From UBA11891 sp003533785 (GTDB taxonomy: Bacteria > Bacteroidota > Bacteroidia > Flavobacteriales > Flavobacteriaceae): a stretch of 64,000 nt of DNA. Both the position numbers and the translations under genes were made by a program. The DNA lies in the NCBI GenBank assembly GCA_949511625.1, contig CATFEX010000029.1, positions 1 to 64,000 of the forward strand, read 5' to 3'. The notes below the pieces were generated by a model. It was not told the origin of the DNA and did not search any database. It saw only the letters and a program-made list of their open reading frames with translations. Position 1 is the first letter of the stretch, and every line of letters starts with the position of its first letter. Shown here piece by piece: positions 8,347-17,066 of the stretch.

Positions 8347-9417
8347 ATGAAAAACCATATTCCCACTGGGGTACTCACAGGCGATCAAGTACAAGATGTA
8401 TTTGCCCTCGCTAAGAAAAAAGCTTTTGCTCTTCCTGCTGTCAATGTTATCGGTAATAACAGTATCAATACCGTCATAGAAACGGCTGCTGAACTCAATA
8501 GTCCAGTAATTATCCAATTCTCTAATGGAGGGGCACAGTTCAATGCAGGTAAAGGGCTTTCCAATGAGCAGCAAAAAGCAGCAATTGCTGGATCTGTAGC
8601 TGGAGCCAAACATGTACATGAAATGGCTGCCGCCTATGGTGCACGTGTAATCTTACACACAGATCACTGTGCAAAAAATTTATTGCCTTGGATCGACGGT
8701 CTTCTCGATGCTAGTGAACAGCACCACCAACAATTTGGTAAATCACTCTACAGCTCACACATGCTTGATCTCTCCGAGGAACCCATCGAAGAAAACATTA
8801 CCATTTGTAAGACATACCTTGAGCGAATGGCCAAAATGGATATGACCTTAGAAATAGAATTGGGTATTACAGGGGGTGAGGAAGATGGAGTTGACAATTC
8901 CGACGTAGATCAGTCCAAGCTCTATACCCAACCCGAGGAAGTCGCCTATGCCTTTGAGGAATTGAGAAAAGTAAGCCCCCGGTTTACAGTAGCCGCTGCT
9001 TTCGGAAATGTTCATGGGGTGTACAAACCTGGTAATGTGGTTTTAACGCCTAAAATTCTCAAAAATTCTCAGGAATATATCAGTAAGACCTATAAGCTTC
9101 CTAGCAACACAGTAGATTTTGTATTTCATGGAGGATCTGGTTCCAGTATCGAAGAAATTCGAGAAGCCATTGGGTATGGAGTGATAAAAATGAATATCGA
9201 TACCGATCTACAATTTGCCTTTACAGAGGGAATTCGAGATTATATGAATGATAATATTGATTATTTAAAAACTCAAATTGGGAATCCAGAAGGGGCTGAA
9301 CAGCCCAATAAAAAATATTACGATCCCAGAAAATGGCTTCGCGTGGGCGAAAGCACTTTAAAGACTAGACTCATTCAAGCTTTTGAAGATTTGAATAATG
9401 TCAATACATTAGATTAA
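8347..9417 (+). CDS. fbaA: Class II fructose-bisphosphate aldolase
   Basis: The enzyme reversibly splits fructose 1,6-bisphosphate into two triose phosphates in glycolysis and gluconeogenesis. The 356 residues fit the long class II (zinc-dependent, FbaA-type) group. Seen are the metal-binding VILHTDHC near residue 104, LEIELGITGGEEDGVDN, AAAFGNVHGVYKPGNV, FVFHGGSGSS and the substrate-binding KMNIDTDLQFA. It is followed nine bases later by accD, so glycolysis and fatty acid synthesis genes share one transcript. Confidence 0.97.
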   Translation: MKNHIPTGVLTGDQVQDVFALAKKKAFALPAVNVIGNNSINTVIETAAELNSPVIIQFSNGGAQFNAGKGLSNEQQKAAIAGSVAGAKHVHEMAAAYGARVILHTDHCAKNLLPWIDGLLDASEQHHQQFGKSLYSSHMLDLSEEPIEENITICKTYLERMAKMDMTLEIELGITGGEEDGVDNSDVDQSKLYTQPEEVAYAFEELRKVSPRFTVAAAFGNVHGVYKPGNVVLTPKILKNSQEYISKTYKLPSNTVDFVFHGGSGSSIEEIREAIGYGVIKMNIDTDLQFAFTEGIRDYMNDNIDYLKTQIGNPEGAEQPNKKYYDPRKWLRVGESTLKTRLIQAFEDLNNVNTLD

Positions 9418-9426
9418 AATTTTTCT

Positions 9427-10281
9427 ATGGCGTGGTTCAACAGAAGTGAAAAGGGAATCCAGACCAAAACGGAAGAAAAAAAGGATACCCCAAAAGGATT
9501 GTGGTACAAAACTCCCACAGGGAAAATAATTGAAACTCAGGAATTAGCAGAGAATTTCTACGTTAGTCCAGAGGACGATTATCATGTTCAAATAGGGAGT
9601 AAAGAATATTTTGAAATCCTATTCGATAATAAGTTTATTGAGATTGCCGCAGACCTGAAATCAAAAGATTTTCTTCGATTCGAAGACACTAAAAAATACA
9701 AGGACCGCATCAAAGCGGCAAATAAAAAAACCAAGTTGAATGATGCCATTCGGGTCGCTGTTGGGAACTCCAAGAGTAAGCCGTTGGTTATTGCTTGTAT
9801 GGATTTTGCATTTATTGGTGGTTCCATGGGATCTGTCGTTGGAGAAAAAATTTGGCGAGCCGCCGACCACGCCTTGAAGAATAAAATTCCCTTATTGGTC
9901 ATCTCCAAATCGGGAGGAGCACGAATGATGGAAGCCGCTACTTCACTCATGCAAATGGCCAAGACTGCAGCAAAACTGAGTGAACTCTCCGAAGCGGGTG
10001 TTCCTTACATTTCGCTCTGCACAAATCCAACTACCGGTGGCACAACAGCTTCCTTCGCCATGTTAGGAGATATTAATATTGCGGAACCCGGTGCACTTAT
10101 TGCTTTTGCTGGGCCCAGAGTGGTCAAAGATACCACAGGAAAAGAACTCCCAGAAGGCTTCCAAACCAGTGAATTCTTACTAGAAAAAGGGTTTTTAGAT
10201 AAGATAGTCCACCGAAAGAACCTCAAAGGTGAAATAAACAACTATCTGGATTTGGTTCTCAACCGCCATCTTCGTTCTTAG
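9427..10281 (+). CDS. accD: Acetyl-CoA carboxylase carboxyltransferase subunit beta, zinc ribbon without cysteines
   Basis: AccD transfers the carboxyl group from biotin to acetyl-CoA, the first committed step of fatty acid synthesis, and pairs with AccA, which is not in this window. The crotonase-type core is intact: CMDFAFIGGSMGSVVGEKI, SKSGGARMMEA, TNPTTGGTTASFAMLGDI and PRVVKDTTGKELPEGFQTSEFLLEKGFLD. The N-terminal region that carries a four-cysteine zinc ribbon in E. coli AccD is present in outline (LWYKTPTGKI...NFYVSPEDDYHVQIGS), yet no cysteine occurs in the first 60 residues. It is probably translated from the fbaA transcript. Confidence 0.96.
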   Translation: MAWFNRSEKGIQTKTEEKKDTPKGLWYKTPTGKIIETQELAENFYVSPEDDYHVQIGSKEYFEILFDNKFIEIAADLKSKDFLRFEDTKKYKDRIKAANKKTKLNDAIRVAVGNSKSKPLVIACMDFAFIGGSMGSVVGEKIWRAADHALKNKIPLLVISKSGGARMMEAATSLMQMAKTAAKLSELSEAGVPYISLCTNPTTGGTTASFAMLGDINIAEPGALIAFAGPRVVKDTTGKELPEGFQTSEFLLEKGFLDKIVHRKNLKGEINNYLDLVLNRHLRS

Positions 10282-10287
10282 TTTTAC

Positions 10288-10317
10288 TTTGTTATCAGAC
10301 AATTAAGTGTATCTTTG
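10288..10317 (+). promoter_or_regulatory. Bacteroidota promoter of rpsO
   Basis: TTTG (10288-10291), an 18-base spacer and TATCTTTG (10310-10317) form one of the best matches in the window to the TTTG-N19-TAnnTTTG promoter. The predicted leader to the rpsO ATG is about 38 bases. Confidence 0.65.
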
Positions 10318-10360
10318 CCCATCATTTGTGTACATAATAATCATTTAAATAAATATTGGC

Positions 10361-10630
10361 ATGTATTTGACAACAGAAAAAAAGAAAGAGATTTTCAAAA
10401 AATACGGGAAATCTGAAAATGATACCGGATCTACAGAAGGCCAAATTGCCTTATTCTCACATCGCATCGATCACTTGTCCAGCCATCTCAAAAATAACGC
10501 TAAAGATTTTAACACAGAGCGTTCATTGGTTCGTTTGGTAGGAAAGAGAAGAAGTTTACTTGACTATCTCAAGGCCAAGGATATCGTTCGCTACCGTGAG
10601 GTTATTAAAGAATTAGGTATTCGAAAATAA
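10361..10630 (+). CDS. rpsO: 30S ribosomal protein S15
   Basis: S15 is a primary 16S rRNA binder needed for assembly of the 30S platform. At 89 residues it has the normal length. The conserved sequence DTGSTEGQIALFSHRIDHLSSHLK followed by RSLVRLVGKRRSLLDYLKAKD and RYREVIKELGIRK leaves no doubt. It is followed 80 bases later by pnp, the common rpsO-pnp order, and has a strong promoter of its own. Confidence 0.98.
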   Translation: MYLTTEKKKEIFKKYGKSENDTGSTEGQIALFSHRIDHLSSHLKNNAKDFNTERSLVRLVGKRRSLLDYLKAKDIVRYREVIKELGIRK

Positions 10631-10710
10631 TCGACCCTTTTTTAATACTGAATTGTAGTTTTTCATTGGTTGCCACAACACACAACACTAAAGGTTAAAC
10701 CAATATAATT

Positions 10711-12852
10711 ATGATTCCAAAGACATTTACCCAAGAAATTACACTTTCTGACGGGCGAACTATTACGCTCGAAACAGGAAAGCTCGCCAAACAAGCCGAC
10801 GGATCCGTTGTGGTTCGCATGGGAGATTGTATGCTCCTTGCCACAGCCGTTTCGGCTCGCCATGCCAGTCCTGTGGACTTTCTTCCATTGACCATTGACT
10901 ATCGGGAGAAATTTGCCGCCGCTGGTCGTTTCCCAGGAGGATTCTTTAAGAGAGAAGCCCGCCCTAGTAACGAAGAGATACTTACAATGCGATTGGTGGA
11001 TCGAGTACTTCGTCCCTTATTCCCTAAAGATTATCACGCTGAAACCCAAATTATGATTCAGTTGATGTCTCATGACGAATCTGTGATGCCCGATGCCCTT
11101 GCAGGATTAGCAGCCTCAACCGTTCTACAACTTTCCGATATTCCCTTTGAAAATCCGATCTCTGAAGCCCGTGTAGCACGAGTGGACGGAGAATGGATTA
11201 TCAACCCAAGTAAAGAAATATTGGCCCAATCTGATGTTGATATTATGATTGGAGCCAGTGCCGACTCTGTGGCAATGGTAGAAGGTGAATTCAGCGAAAT
11301 TAGTGAAGAAGAAATGGTGGAGGCCATTGCTTTTGGTCATGAAGCCATTAAAGATCAAATCAAAGCCCAAGAAGCACTTGTTGCCGAAGTAGGAAAAAAA
11401 GAAACTCGAGAGTATGAGGGAGAGGATCAAGATGCAGAATTGGAAGCCCATATTCATAGCCTCGCATACGACAGATGCTATAAAATTGCAAAAAAGGGTG
11501 TAAGCAAGGCCGACCGAGGGGAGCTTTTCTCAACATTAAAAGAAGAAATCAAAGCAGCTTATTCCGAAGAAGAATTGGAAGAAAAAGGAGACTTAATCTC
11601 AAAATATTTTAGTGGTGCTCAGAAAAAAGCAGTCCGTGATTTGGTCTTAAATGACGGCGTCCGTCTAGATGCCCGAAAGACTACTGAAATACGTCCTATT
11701 TGGTGTGAGGTTGATTATTTACCTTCTACTCATGGTTCCTCTGTATTTACACGAGGAGAGACCCAAGCACTTGCCACTGTTACTTTAGGAACTTCGAGAG
11801 AAGCTAATATTATTGACCTTCCTACAGAACAAGGCGAAGAAAACTTTTACTTACATTATAACTTCCCTCCTTTTTCAACGGGTGAAGCACGACCTCTTCG
11901 TGGGACTTCACGAAGAGAAGTGGGACATGGTAACTTGGCACAACGTGCCTTAAAAAAAGTAATGCCTGACGATTGTCCCTACACCGTCCGTGTTGTTTCT
12001 GAAGTATTGGAATCCAATGGCTCCTCTTCCATGGCTACTGTTTGCGCAGGAACGATGGCATTGATGGATGCAGGTATTCAAATCAACAAGCCCGTTTCTG
12101 GAATTGCTATGGGATTAATTACAGAGGGCGATCGCTATGCCGTATTATCTGATATTCTGGGTGACGAAGATCATTTGGGTGATATGGATTTTAAAGTTAC
12201 TGGAACTCGAGATGGTATTACAGCTTGTCAAATGGATATTAAAATTAAGGGACTGAGTTACGAAATCCTCACCCAAGCATTAATGCAAGCCAAAGAAGGT
12301 CGTTTGCATATCCTTGATCACTTAGAAGCAACAATCTCACAACCGGCAACTTCCGTGAAGGAGCATGCTCCAAAGATGATTAACCGAACCATTCCAAATG
12401 AATTTATTGGAGCATTAATTGGTCCGGGTGGAAAGGTGATTCAGGAATTACAGAAAGAATCGGGTTGTACGATTGTAATTAACGAAGACCCCGTTACCGA
12501 AGAAGGTATCGTAGAAATATTGGGTACTTCTCCCGAAGGTATTGCGATGGTAGAAGCCAAGATAGATTCTATTACATTCAAGCCAGAAGTAGGGCAGACC
12601 TATGAAGTGAAAGTGATTAAGATGCTTGATTTTGGTGCTGTCGTTGAATATTTGGAAGCTCCTGGAAATGAAGTGCTGCTTCATGTAAGTGAATTGGCAT
12701 GGGAACGAACAGAAAACGTATCCGATGTTGTCAATATGGGTGATGTCCTTGAAGTAAAGTATTTCGGTATTGACTCAAGAACACGAAAAGAAAAAGTTTC
12801 TCGAAAAGCTCTTTTACCTCGACCTGAGCGTAAAGACAATAAAAGAGAGTAG
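10711..12852 (+). CDS. pnp: Polyribonucleotide nucleotidyltransferase (PNPase)
   Basis: PNPase is a 3'-to-5' phosphorolytic exoribonuclease of mRNA decay. The 713 residues contain two RNase PH domains (first around DYREKFAAAGRFPGGFFKREARP; second, catalytic, around TRGETQALATVTLGT, HYNFPPFSTGEARPLRGTSRREVGHG and SDILGDEDHLGDMDFKVTGT), then a KH domain (FIGALIGPGGKVIQELQKESG) and an S1 domain (GQTYEVKVIKMLDFGAVVEYL...LLHVSELAW). It probably reads through from rpsO and may also have its own weak promoter in the 80-bp gap. Confidence 0.98.
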   Translation: MIPKTFTQEITLSDGRTITLETGKLAKQADGSVVVRMGDCMLLATAVSARHASPVDFLPLTIDYREKFAAAGRFPGGFFKREARPSNEEILTMRLVDRVLRPLFPKDYHAETQIMIQLMSHDESVMPDALAGLAASTVLQLSDIPFENPISEARVARVDGEWIINPSKEILAQSDVDIMIGASADSVAMVEGEFSEISEEEMVEAIAFGHEAIKDQIKAQEALVAEVGKKETREYEGEDQDAELEAHIHSLAYDRCYKIAKKGVSKADRGELFSTLKEEIKAAYSEEELEEKGDLISKYFSGAQKKAVRDLVLNDGVRLDARKTTEIRPIWCEVDYLPSTHGSSVFTRGETQALATVTLGTSREANIIDLPTEQGEENFYLHYNFPPFSTGEARPLRGTSRREVGHGNLAQRALKKVMPDDCPYTVRVVSEVLESNGSSSMATVCAGTMALMDAGIQINKPVSGIAMGLITEGDRYAVLSDILGDEDHLGDMDFKVTGTRDGITACQMDIKIKGLSYEILTQALMQAKEGRLHILDHLEATISQPATSVKEHAPKMINRTIPNEFIGALIGPGGKVIQELQKESGCTIVINEDPVTEEGIVEILGTSPEGIAMVEAKIDSITFKPEVGQTYEVKVIKMLDFGAVVEYLEAPGNEVLLHVSELAWERTENVSDVVNMGDVLEVKYFGIDSRTRKEKVSRKALLPRPERKDNKRE

Positions 12853-12915
12853 AAAAAAGCTTTTTTTTGTAACCTTTTAGCATTGAGTTCGTATCATCTA
12901 TAATAAAGGATAACT

Positions 12916-13779
12916 ATGAGACAATTAAAAATCACCAAACAGGTAACCAATCGAGAAACCGCATCTTTAGACAAATATCTACAAGAAATCGGCAAGGTTG
13001 ACTTAATCACAGCTGAGCAGGAAGTAGAATTGGCTCAAAAGATTAAGGCTGGTGATCAAATTGCTCTAGAAAAGTTGACCAAAGCCAACCTTCGTTTTGT
13101 TGTCTCTGTGGCCAAACAATACCAAAATCAAGGGCTTACCCTGCCGGATCTAATCAATGAAGGAAATCTTGGGTTGATTAAGGCGGCTCAGCGTTTTGAT
13201 GAAACACGTGGATTCAAATTCATTTCCTATGCCGTTTGGTGGATTCGTCAGTCCATTTTACAAGCTTTGGCAGAACAATCGCGAATTGTTCGGTTACCCT
13301 TAAATAAGATTGGTTCTATTAATAAAATCAACAAAACCTATGCCTTCTTGGAGCAAGCGCACGAAAGAGCGCCCTCTGCAGAAGAGATTGCAAAGGAATT
13401 GGACATGACAGTAAATGATGTTAAAGAGTCTTTAAAAAACTCGGGACGTCACGTATCCATGGATGCCCCTTTAGTAGAAGGAGAAGATTCCAACCTCTAT
13501 GATGTACTCAATAGTGGCGAATCTCCCAATCCAGACAAAACCTTACTCCATGAGTCTTTACGGACTGAGATTGAACGCGCCCTAGAGACGCTCACTCCCA
13601 GAGAAGCTGATGTTGTTCGTTTGTATTTCGGATTGGGTAATCAACACTCCATGACATTGGAAGAGATTGGAGAAACATTTGACTTGACCAGAGAACGTGT
13701 TCGACAGATTAAAGAAAAAGCGATTCGAAGACTCAAACACACTTCAAGAAGTAAAATATTGAAAACCTATTTAGGATAA
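12916..13779 (+). CDS. rpoD: Primary sigma factor RpoD/SigA, short form
   Basis: This is the housekeeping sigma factor. The 287 residues start almost directly at region 1.2 (DKYLQEIGKVDLITAEQEVELAQKI); the acidic region 1.1 of proteobacterial RpoD is absent, as known for Bacteroidota. Region 2 is clear (LRFVVSVAKQYQNQGLTLPDLINEGNLGLIKAAQRFDETRGFKFISYAVWWIRQSI), as are region 3 and region 4.2 (TLEEIGETFDLTRERVRQIKEKAIRRL). The many TAnnTTTG boxes in the window are the expected targets of this sigma type. A hairpin with a T-run follows the gene. Confidence 0.97.
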   Translation: MRQLKITKQVTNRETASLDKYLQEIGKVDLITAEQEVELAQKIKAGDQIALEKLTKANLRFVVSVAKQYQNQGLTLPDLINEGNLGLIKAAQRFDETRGFKFISYAVWWIRQSILQALAEQSRIVRLPLNKIGSINKINKTYAFLEQAHERAPSAEEIAKELDMTVNDVKESLKNSGRHVSMDAPLVEGEDSNLYDVLNSGESPNPDKTLLHESLRTEIERALETLTPREADVVRLYFGLGNQHSMTLEEIGETFDLTRERVRQIKEKAIRRLKHTSRSKILKTYLG

Positions 13780-13782
13780 TAT

Positions 13783-13810
13783 AAAGGGCAACTTTCGAGT
13801 TGCCTTTTTT
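13783..13810 (+). terminator. Intrinsic terminator of rpoD
   Basis: A perfect 7-bp stem (GGCAACT / AGTTGCC) is closed by a TTCG tetraloop and followed by six T residues. It separates rpoD from rpe. Confidence 0.9.
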
Positions 13811-13822
13811 CATTCATACTAC

Positions 13823-14470
13823 ATGGCTTTAATTGCACCCTCAATACTGGCAGCTGACTTTGGCAACTTGGAAAAAGACTGTAAAATGGTCAATTCCAGT
13901 CTGGCCGATTGGTTTCATATTGACATCATGGATGGCGTATTTGTTCCCAATATATCCTTTGGAATGCCCGTGTTAAAGGCTATTCAAGGGATAGCAGAAA
14001 AACCCTTAGATGTGCATTTAATGATTGTAGATCCCGACCGCTATGTAGACACCTTTGCGGATTTAGGATCGGCTGTGCTTACAGTACATTACGAAGCTTG
14101 TACTCATTTGCATCGAACCGTTCAAAAAATAAAAAGCTGTGGAATGAAAGCGGGTGTGGCTCTAAACCCACATACGCCTATAGCTGTACTTGAAGACATC
14201 ATTCCCAACCTAGACCTCGTCTGCTTGATGAGTGTGAACCCTGGATTTGGTGGTCAATCCTTTATCGAAGGTACTTTTAATAAGGTGAAATCTTTAAAAA
14301 CGCTTATTGAGCGAAAAGAAGCTGCAGTGCAAATTGAAATTGATGGGGGAGTGACTGACAAGAACGCCGAAACATTGATTGCATCGGGTGCAGATGTTTT
14401 AGTTGCAGGTTCTCATGTGTTTAAAGCTGAAGACCCAGAAGATGTTATTCGTACTCTAAAACAGTTATAA
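13823..14470 (+). CDS. rpe: Ribulose-phosphate 3-epimerase
   Basis: The enzyme interconverts ribulose 5-phosphate and xylulose 5-phosphate in the pentose phosphate pathway. The 215-residue TIM barrel has all the family motifs: PSILAADFGNLEKD, WFHIDIMDGVFVPNISFG, LDVHLMI, CLMSVNPGFGGQSF and EIDGGVTDKNA followed by LVAGSHVFK. The metal-binding histidines and aspartates (HIDIMD, DVHL, the DGG pair) are present. It is flanked by terminators on both sides, so it should be a single-gene transcript. Confidence 0.97.
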   Translation: MALIAPSILAADFGNLEKDCKMVNSSLADWFHIDIMDGVFVPNISFGMPVLKAIQGIAEKPLDVHLMIVDPDRYVDTFADLGSAVLTVHYEACTHLHRTVQKIKSCGMKAGVALNPHTPIAVLEDIIPNLDLVCLMSVNPGFGGQSFIEGTFNKVKSLKTLIERKEAAVQIEIDGGVTDKNAETLIASGADVLVAGSHVFKAEDPEDVIRTLKQL

Positions 14471-14496
14471 AAAAAAGCAGCCAAAGCTGCTTTTTT
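14471..14496. terminator. Bidirectional intrinsic terminator between rpe and the OmpA-like gene
   Basis: An A6 run, a GCAGC / GCTGC stem with CAAA loop and a T6 run form a hairpin that reads as a terminator on both strands, serving the convergent rpe and OmpA-family genes. Confidence 0.85.
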
Positions 14497-14518
14497 ACTA
14501 CATTCCTTTTTTGCTTAA

Positions 14519-15931
14519 TTAGTTCCCCATTTTAAGTCGAAATTGAACCCTTCTGTTCTTGGCCCTACCTTCTGCCGTTTCATTACTATCCAGTGGATTA
14601 GCTTCTCCTTGACCAGAAATTTCCAATCGCCCTACATCAACCCCCATCTTTATGAGAGCATTTCGAACTGATTCTGCTCTTTTTATTGATAATGCTTGGT
14701 TATAAGCTTCATCACCATCGCTAGAAGAGTAGCCTTCAATTAGGAAAGTTCCATTCGGATTTTCTTCCAAAAGTGCTTTAATCTTCTCCAGAGTATCAAA
14801 CATCTTTTTACCCAATATACGATCACTGTTAGCCATGAAGTTGATCATAGCTCCGTAATTGTTCATGGTTTGAACCACTGCATCAGATACGTCAGGACAT
14901 CCATTCTTTTCAGCTGTCCCCGCTTGCTCTGGACAAAGATCTTCTGCGTCTGGAACACCATCACCATCCTGATCTTCTAAATCTAAAGGGCAACCTTTAT
15001 TGGATGCTACCCCCACTTCATCGGGACATTCGTCTATGCCATCATGGACACCATCATTATCTGAATCTGGACAACCTTCTGTTTCAACAGAACCTGATTC
15101 CTCTGGACACTTATCATCTTTATCTGCTACTCCGTCCCCGTCTGAGTCTGGACAACCTTTCAATTCTTTGGATCCTGCTTCTTCAGGACAATCGTCCTCA
15201 TTATCTGGAATACCGTCTTCGTCCGTATCAGGACAGCCTTCAAATTCTTTCAAACCAGGAACGTCTGGACACTTATCTTTATCATCGGGAATGCCGTCTT
15301 TGTCACGGTCGTTACTTCCAAAGGTATAACTCAATCCCGCTTGGTGCTGAAAGTGTCGCACACCATTAGTTTCATACGGGTTTTTGAAGTTTGTTTGCAC
15401 ACTTAATGCTAAGTTAGAGGCAAGATAAAAATCCAATCCAAAGCCTCCTACTACTTGTTGGGAAACGTTGGAAGACAAAAACAAAGGGTTTTCATCATCC
15501 AAAGAAATTGATTCAAAACTGGACAAACCCCAACCCCCTAATATAAAGGGACGAACTCCTTTCCCAGTGAAGGGACTGTATTTTATAAAACCATCTACGC
15601 TAAAATAAGGATATTCCGTTCCAGCGGTATTCCCCTCTATCTTAAAAACATTATTTATCGAAAGCATGGCACCAACAGAAAATTTTCCTTTCAAAAAGCG
15701 TTCTACAGAAAGGGTTGGACCTCCAATAGTCCAGTGGTCTCCTACATTGGTGAAATCATCAAAAAAACCACCCTGTGAACCGGCTGGTAATAATGTACTT
15801 GGGGTTCCACCCACTGGATAAATATCAATAGCGTTGGCAGATATATTTACTCGCCACGGGGCATCGGCTGTTTGCGCCATTCCAAAGGTGAAAACGCCTA
15901 AAGTCAATAATATGAGTAGTCTTTTTTTCAT
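14519..15931 (-). CDS. OmpA family protein with thrombospondin type 3 repeats
   Basis: This is an outer membrane protein anchored to peptidoglycan. Domains in order: a signal peptide (MKKRLLILLTLGVFTFGMAQ, residues 1-20), an N-terminal beta-barrel to about residue 210, five calcium-binding TSP type 3 repeats of the form DxDxDGxxDxxDxCP (about residues 212-350), and a C-terminal OmpA peptidoglycan-binding domain with LIEGYSSSDGDEAYNQALSIKRAESVRNAL and AEGRAKNRRVQF. OprF/OmpA proteins of this layout are common in flavobacteria and support envelope integrity; a ligand or transport role cannot be inferred. A promoter core is seen upstream and a terminator downstream. Confidence 0.93.
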   Translation of the reverse strand: MKKRLLILLTLGVFTFGMAQTADAPWRVNISANAIDIYPVGGTPSTLLPAGSQGGFFDDFTNVGDHWTIGGPTLSVERFLKGKFSVGAMLSINNVFKIEGNTAGTEYPYFSVDGFIKYSPFTGKGVRPFILGGWGLSSFESISLDDENPLFLSSNVSQQVVGGFGLDFYLASNLALSVQTNFKNPYETNGVRHFQHQAGLSYTFGSNDRDKDGIPDDKDKCPDVPGLKEFEGCPDTDEDGIPDNEDDCPEEAGSKELKGCPDSDGDGVADKDDKCPEESGSVETEGCPDSDNDGVHDGIDECPDEVGVASNKGCPLDLEDQDGDGVPDAEDLCPEQAGTAEKNGCPDVSDAVVQTMNNYGAMINFMANSDRILGKKMFDTLEKIKALLEENPNGTFLIEGYSSSDGDEAYNQALSIKRAESVRNALIKMGVDVGRLEISGQGEANPLDSNETAEGRAKNRRVQFRLKMGN

Positions 15932-15985
15932 AAAGCGTAACTTATTGCTATTCTAAACTGTTTTTTTCCTGTTTTATTGTGGATA

Positions 15986-15993
15986 CAAAGGTA
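15986..15993 (-). promoter_or_regulatory. Bacteroidota -7 promoter element of the OmpA-family gene
   Basis: On the reverse strand this reads TACCTTTG, matching TAnnTTTG. It leaves a leader of about 50 bases to the ATG at 15931. Confidence 0.5.
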
Positions 15994-16023
15994 CAATTGC
16001 ATCCAAGACCTTTACATTAACGA

Positions 16024-16977
16024 TTATATTTTAACTAGACCCAATTCTGTTAACCGTTGCTTTAGAAAGTTTCCTGCTGTGATAGGTCTGTATTGGGCAG
16101 GATTTTCCAAGCTCACACAATTGGATAAGCAATTCAAAGGCATATTAGCAGTGGGGTGCATAAAAAAAGGAATGGAGTATCGGGATTCGCTCCACAATTC
16201 CTTCGGAGGATTAATTACCCTATGAATGGTTGATTTGAGTCGATTATTAGTCAATCGAGCCATCATATCGCCCATATTGATCATTAATTCACCCACTTGG
16301 GCGTTCGCAGGAATCCATTCTCCAAATCGGTTCTGCACTTCCAATCCGCCTCCCTGGGCCCCCATTAATAAAGTGATCAAGTTTATGTCTCCATGTGCAG
16401 CCGCTCGAACAGCTTGTGAGGGTTCCCCCAGGAGGGGTGGATAATGAATGGGACGAAGAATAGAATTTCCCTGTTGTACATATTCCTCAAAATAATTAGG
16501 ATCTAAATCCAAATAAAGAGCAATCCCTTTGAGTACTGCTGCTCCTGTTTGTTCCAGAGCTTTAAATACTTGTTTTCCAATGCGGTTGAACTCTGGAAGT
16601 TCATCTACCAATACGTTATCTGGATATTGAAGACTCTGGTTCTCTTCGGCGGTCAAATATTGTCCGAAGTGGTAAAATTCCTTAAGATCCGCATGTGCAT
16701 GTCCTTTGGCTGTTTCTTTTCCGAAAGGAGTGTATCCGCGTTGTCCAGCTAGCCCCTGAACGTGATATTTCATTTTAACGGGTTCGGGTAAATTAAAAAA
16801 TATCTTTATTTGATGATACAACTCCTCAATCAAATCCGTAGTCAAGAAGTGTCCTCGCAAGGCAACAAAACCAATATCACTAAAGGCTGACCCTAAACTT
16901 TGAACAAAACTGTCCCTTGCAGATTTATCCTCAGAAAGGAACTGCTCTAGGTCAATTTGAGGAATAGTATTTCCCAT
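16024..16977 (-). CDS. Isopenicillin N synthase family Fe(II)-dependent oxygenase
   Basis: This is a non-heme iron oxygenase of the 2OG-Fe(II)/isopenicillin N synthase superfamily, 317 residues. The N-terminal DIOX_N part (IPQIDLEQFL...FSDIGFVALRGHF) is followed by the double-stranded beta-helix core. The iron triad is visible as HGD in AAAHGDINLITLL plus the distal histidine in KSTIHRV, and the RYS of ESRYSIPFF supplies the 2-oxoglutarate-binding Arg-x-Ser. Despite the family name there is no sign of beta-lactam genes nearby. The substrate is unknown; it stands alone between an OmpA-like gene and a small membrane protein. Confidence 0.88.
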   Translation of the reverse strand: MGNTIPQIDLEQFLSEDKSARDSFVQSLGSAFSDIGFVALRGHFLTTDLIEELYHQIKIFFNLPEPVKMKYHVQGLAGQRGYTPFGKETAKGHAHADLKEFYHFGQYLTAEENQSLQYPDNVLVDELPEFNRIGKQVFKALEQTGAAVLKGIALYLDLDPNYFEEYVQQGNSILRPIHYPPLLGEPSQAVRAAAHGDINLITLLMGAQGGGLEVQNRFGEWIPANAQVGELMINMGDMMARLTNNRLKSTIHRVINPPKELWSESRYSIPFFMHPTANMPLNCLSNCVSLENPAQYRPITAGNFLKQRLTELGLVKI

Positions 16978-17037
16978 AATTACATGATGCTATAGTCAAT
17001 TACTTATACTACAATTTCTTCAATTTTTTTTAAATTG

Positions 17038-17066
17038 CAAATATCCAAATCGTAAAAATGTTTCAA
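17038..17066 (-). promoter_or_regulatory. Possible promoter of the oxygenase gene
   Basis: On the reverse strand TTG (17064-17066), an 18-base spacer and GATATTTG (17038-17045) resemble the Bacteroidota promoter with one mismatch in the -7 box. It overlaps the start of the divergent small membrane protein gene. Confidence 0.35.

Noticed and set aside
12847..12860. A6GCT6 palindrome behind pnp as terminator
   Set aside because: The self-complementary AAAAAAGCTTTTTT leaves no loop and no GC stem, so it does not form an intrinsic terminator hairpin.
12883..12904. TTGAGT ... TATAAT as a classic sigma-70 promoter of rpoD
   Set aside because: The spacing is only 10 bases and Bacteroidota RpoD does not use this consensus; no TAnnTTTG box was found there either.
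15000..15369. Long forward-strand open frames rich in Ser and Pro across the OmpA-family gene
   Set aside because: They are mirror readings of the thrombospondin type 3 repeats on the reverse strand; the repeats are a protein feature and not a separate gene or a CRISPR-like array.
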